Shown here: positions 49,539 to 50,057 of the stretch, one piece after another
Numbering within the stretch: position 1 is the stretch's first letter
Layout: each line of letters begins with the position of its first letter
Source: Companilactobacillus tucceti DSM 20183
GTDB lineage: Bacteria > Bacillota > Bacilli > Lactobacillales > Lactobacillaceae
Length of the DNA stretch: 50,057 nt
Assembly (NCBI RefSeq): GCF_001434665.1
Contig: NZ_AZDG01000019.1
Coordinates: 1 to 50,057 of the forward strand
Reading direction: 5' to 3'
The notes under the pieces: generated by a model
Seen by the model: the letters and a program-made list of their open reading frames with translations, nothing else
Database searches by the model: none
Told to the model about the DNA's origin: nothing
Made by a program: the position numbers and the translations under genes

Positions 49539-49982
49539 ATGAGTAAAATATTTTTAGGTTATACAAGTCTTTCGGGACGTAATGAGATAGTTGCTAAACA
49601 TTTGGCAAGTTATTTAGAGGAAAAGGGCGTTGAGGTAGTATTAGACCAATTGGTCGATGCAGATGCCTTTGATCTACCTGAGTATGACGCCGTTATAATA
49701 GAAACATATACATATAATGATGGCGAGATACCTGAAGAAGCGCAGGATTTCTTTGAAGATTTACAAGATGTAGATCTAGCTAAAACAAAATTTGCTGTAC
49801 TAGGTGTCAGTTCTAAATCGCATATTCATTTTGGTAGAGCAGTAGATTACTTTACTATGGAAATGAATTCTAGCAATGGTGATCAAGTCGCTGATTCAGT
49901 TAAGATCAATGAATATCCAGATGATGATGACTATGCTCGTGTACATCAATTGGCAGACTATGTTTTGAAGAGTTTGAACTAA
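49539..49982 (+). CDS. Flavodoxin
   Basis: 147 residues. The phosphate-binding loop YTSLSGRNEIVA (residues 8-19) and the flavin-stacking loops ETYTYNDGEIPEE (near 55) and GVSSKSHIHFGRAVDYF (near 88) identify a short-chain flavodoxin. It carries electrons with bound FMN. The second gene of a pair with the Rossmann protein; GGTAGGTG in the end of that gene is its ribosome site. Confidence 0.88.
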   Translation: MSKIFLGYTSLSGRNEIVAKHLASYLEEKGVEVVLDQLVDADAFDLPEYDAVIIETYTYNDGEIPEEAQDFFEDLQDVDLAKTKFAVLGVSSKSHIHFGRAVDYFTMEMNSSNGDQVADSVKINEYPDDDDYARVHQLADYVLKSLN

Positions 49983-50057
49983 AAAAGTAGACAATCCCGT
50001 TCGGATGGTACTGCAACTATTTTTTGAGACAATAAAATAAAAGCACTTCTATTATTG
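49983..50057. other. Possible edge of an insertion sequence
   Basis: AAAAAGTAGACAATCCCGTT just after the flavodoxin stop resembles the end of an IS3-family element, where similar AAAGT.GACA tips occur. The minus strand is open for about 24 codons to the window edge. Too little is present to be sure. Confidence 0.2.

Noticed and set aside
49983-50057. Confident insertion sequence call
   Set aside because: Only 75 bases are visible and no transposase motif can be read; kept only as a low-confidence note.

Overview
The window looks like chromosomal DNA of a low-GC Gram-positive lactic acid bacterium of the family Lactobacillaceae, possibly the Companilactobacillus (farciminis/alimentarius) group; the genus is an inference. 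The evidence is AT-rich DNA, strong AGGAGG-type ribosome binding sites with several TTG starts, a class Ib nrdHIEF ribonucleotide reductase, cre-like sites, a T-box leader, Opp peptide uptake and many lactobacillus-type permeases. No tRNA, rRNA, CRISPR array, prophage or intact insertion sequence was seen. The last 75 bases may be the edge of an IS.

Layout. 1-7 kb: Mga-like regulator, a riboswitch-like structured leader in front of an MFS permease, a membrane-anchored hydrolase, an unknown acidic protein, a TSUP exporter with its DUF1634 partner, and a YdcZ-type permease. 7-11 kb: nrdHIEF on the minus strand behind two NrdR-box-like sites. 11-15 kb: an LAB-type membrane protein, a DUF2187-like protein, a guanylate-kinase paralogue, a secreted NlpC/P60 protein and a quinone-reductase-like protein, with two kinds of intergenic repeat. 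15-22 kb: a mannonate/fructuronate module (GntP permease, UxuB, UxuA, FCD-type GntR regulator), then a divergent GPH symporter and a YagU-like protein. 22.1-23 kb: about 870 bases without a convincing gene, holding an array of small hairpins with C-rich loops and two strong terminators. 23-30 kb: the oppABCDF operon and hflX. 30-34 kb: DUF975 protein, a short bacteriocin-immunity-like gene and a BceAB-type ABC transporter. 34-39 kb: a polar amino acid ABC importer, then a T-box leader and a NhaC-family transporter. 39-43.5 kb: a MacA/MacB-like efflux system with small membrane proteins and a lipoprotein. 43.6-50 kb: a small conserved protein, a PEP-carboxykinase-like protein, an NrtR-like regulator beside a NiaP-like permease, a histidine phosphatase, an NAD(P)-binding protein and a flavodoxin.

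Genes that appear to work together: nrdHIEF (deoxynucleotide synthesis); GntP-UxuB-UxuA-GntR (sugar acid catabolism feeding 2-keto-3-deoxygluconate, with no isomerase, kinase or aldolase in the window); oppABCDF (peptide uptake); the Bce-type pair with an upstream TTACA-N4-TGTAA site (likely peptide-antibiotic resistance, no two-component system here); and NrtR with NiaP (niacin uptake).

The most unusual material is non-coding: (1) seven AT-stem/C-loop hairpins between 22.3 and 22.8 kb, in three related modules, resembling the Shine-Dalgarno-binding loops of small regulatory RNAs; (2) a four-way-junction leader with a terminator at 1982-2153; (3) a repeat that starts within a few bases of stop codons and folds into a long hairpin; (4) a 10-codon open frame ending in a tyrosine codon between a T-box terminator and its transporter gene, overlapping a helix that could hide the gene's ribosome binding site.
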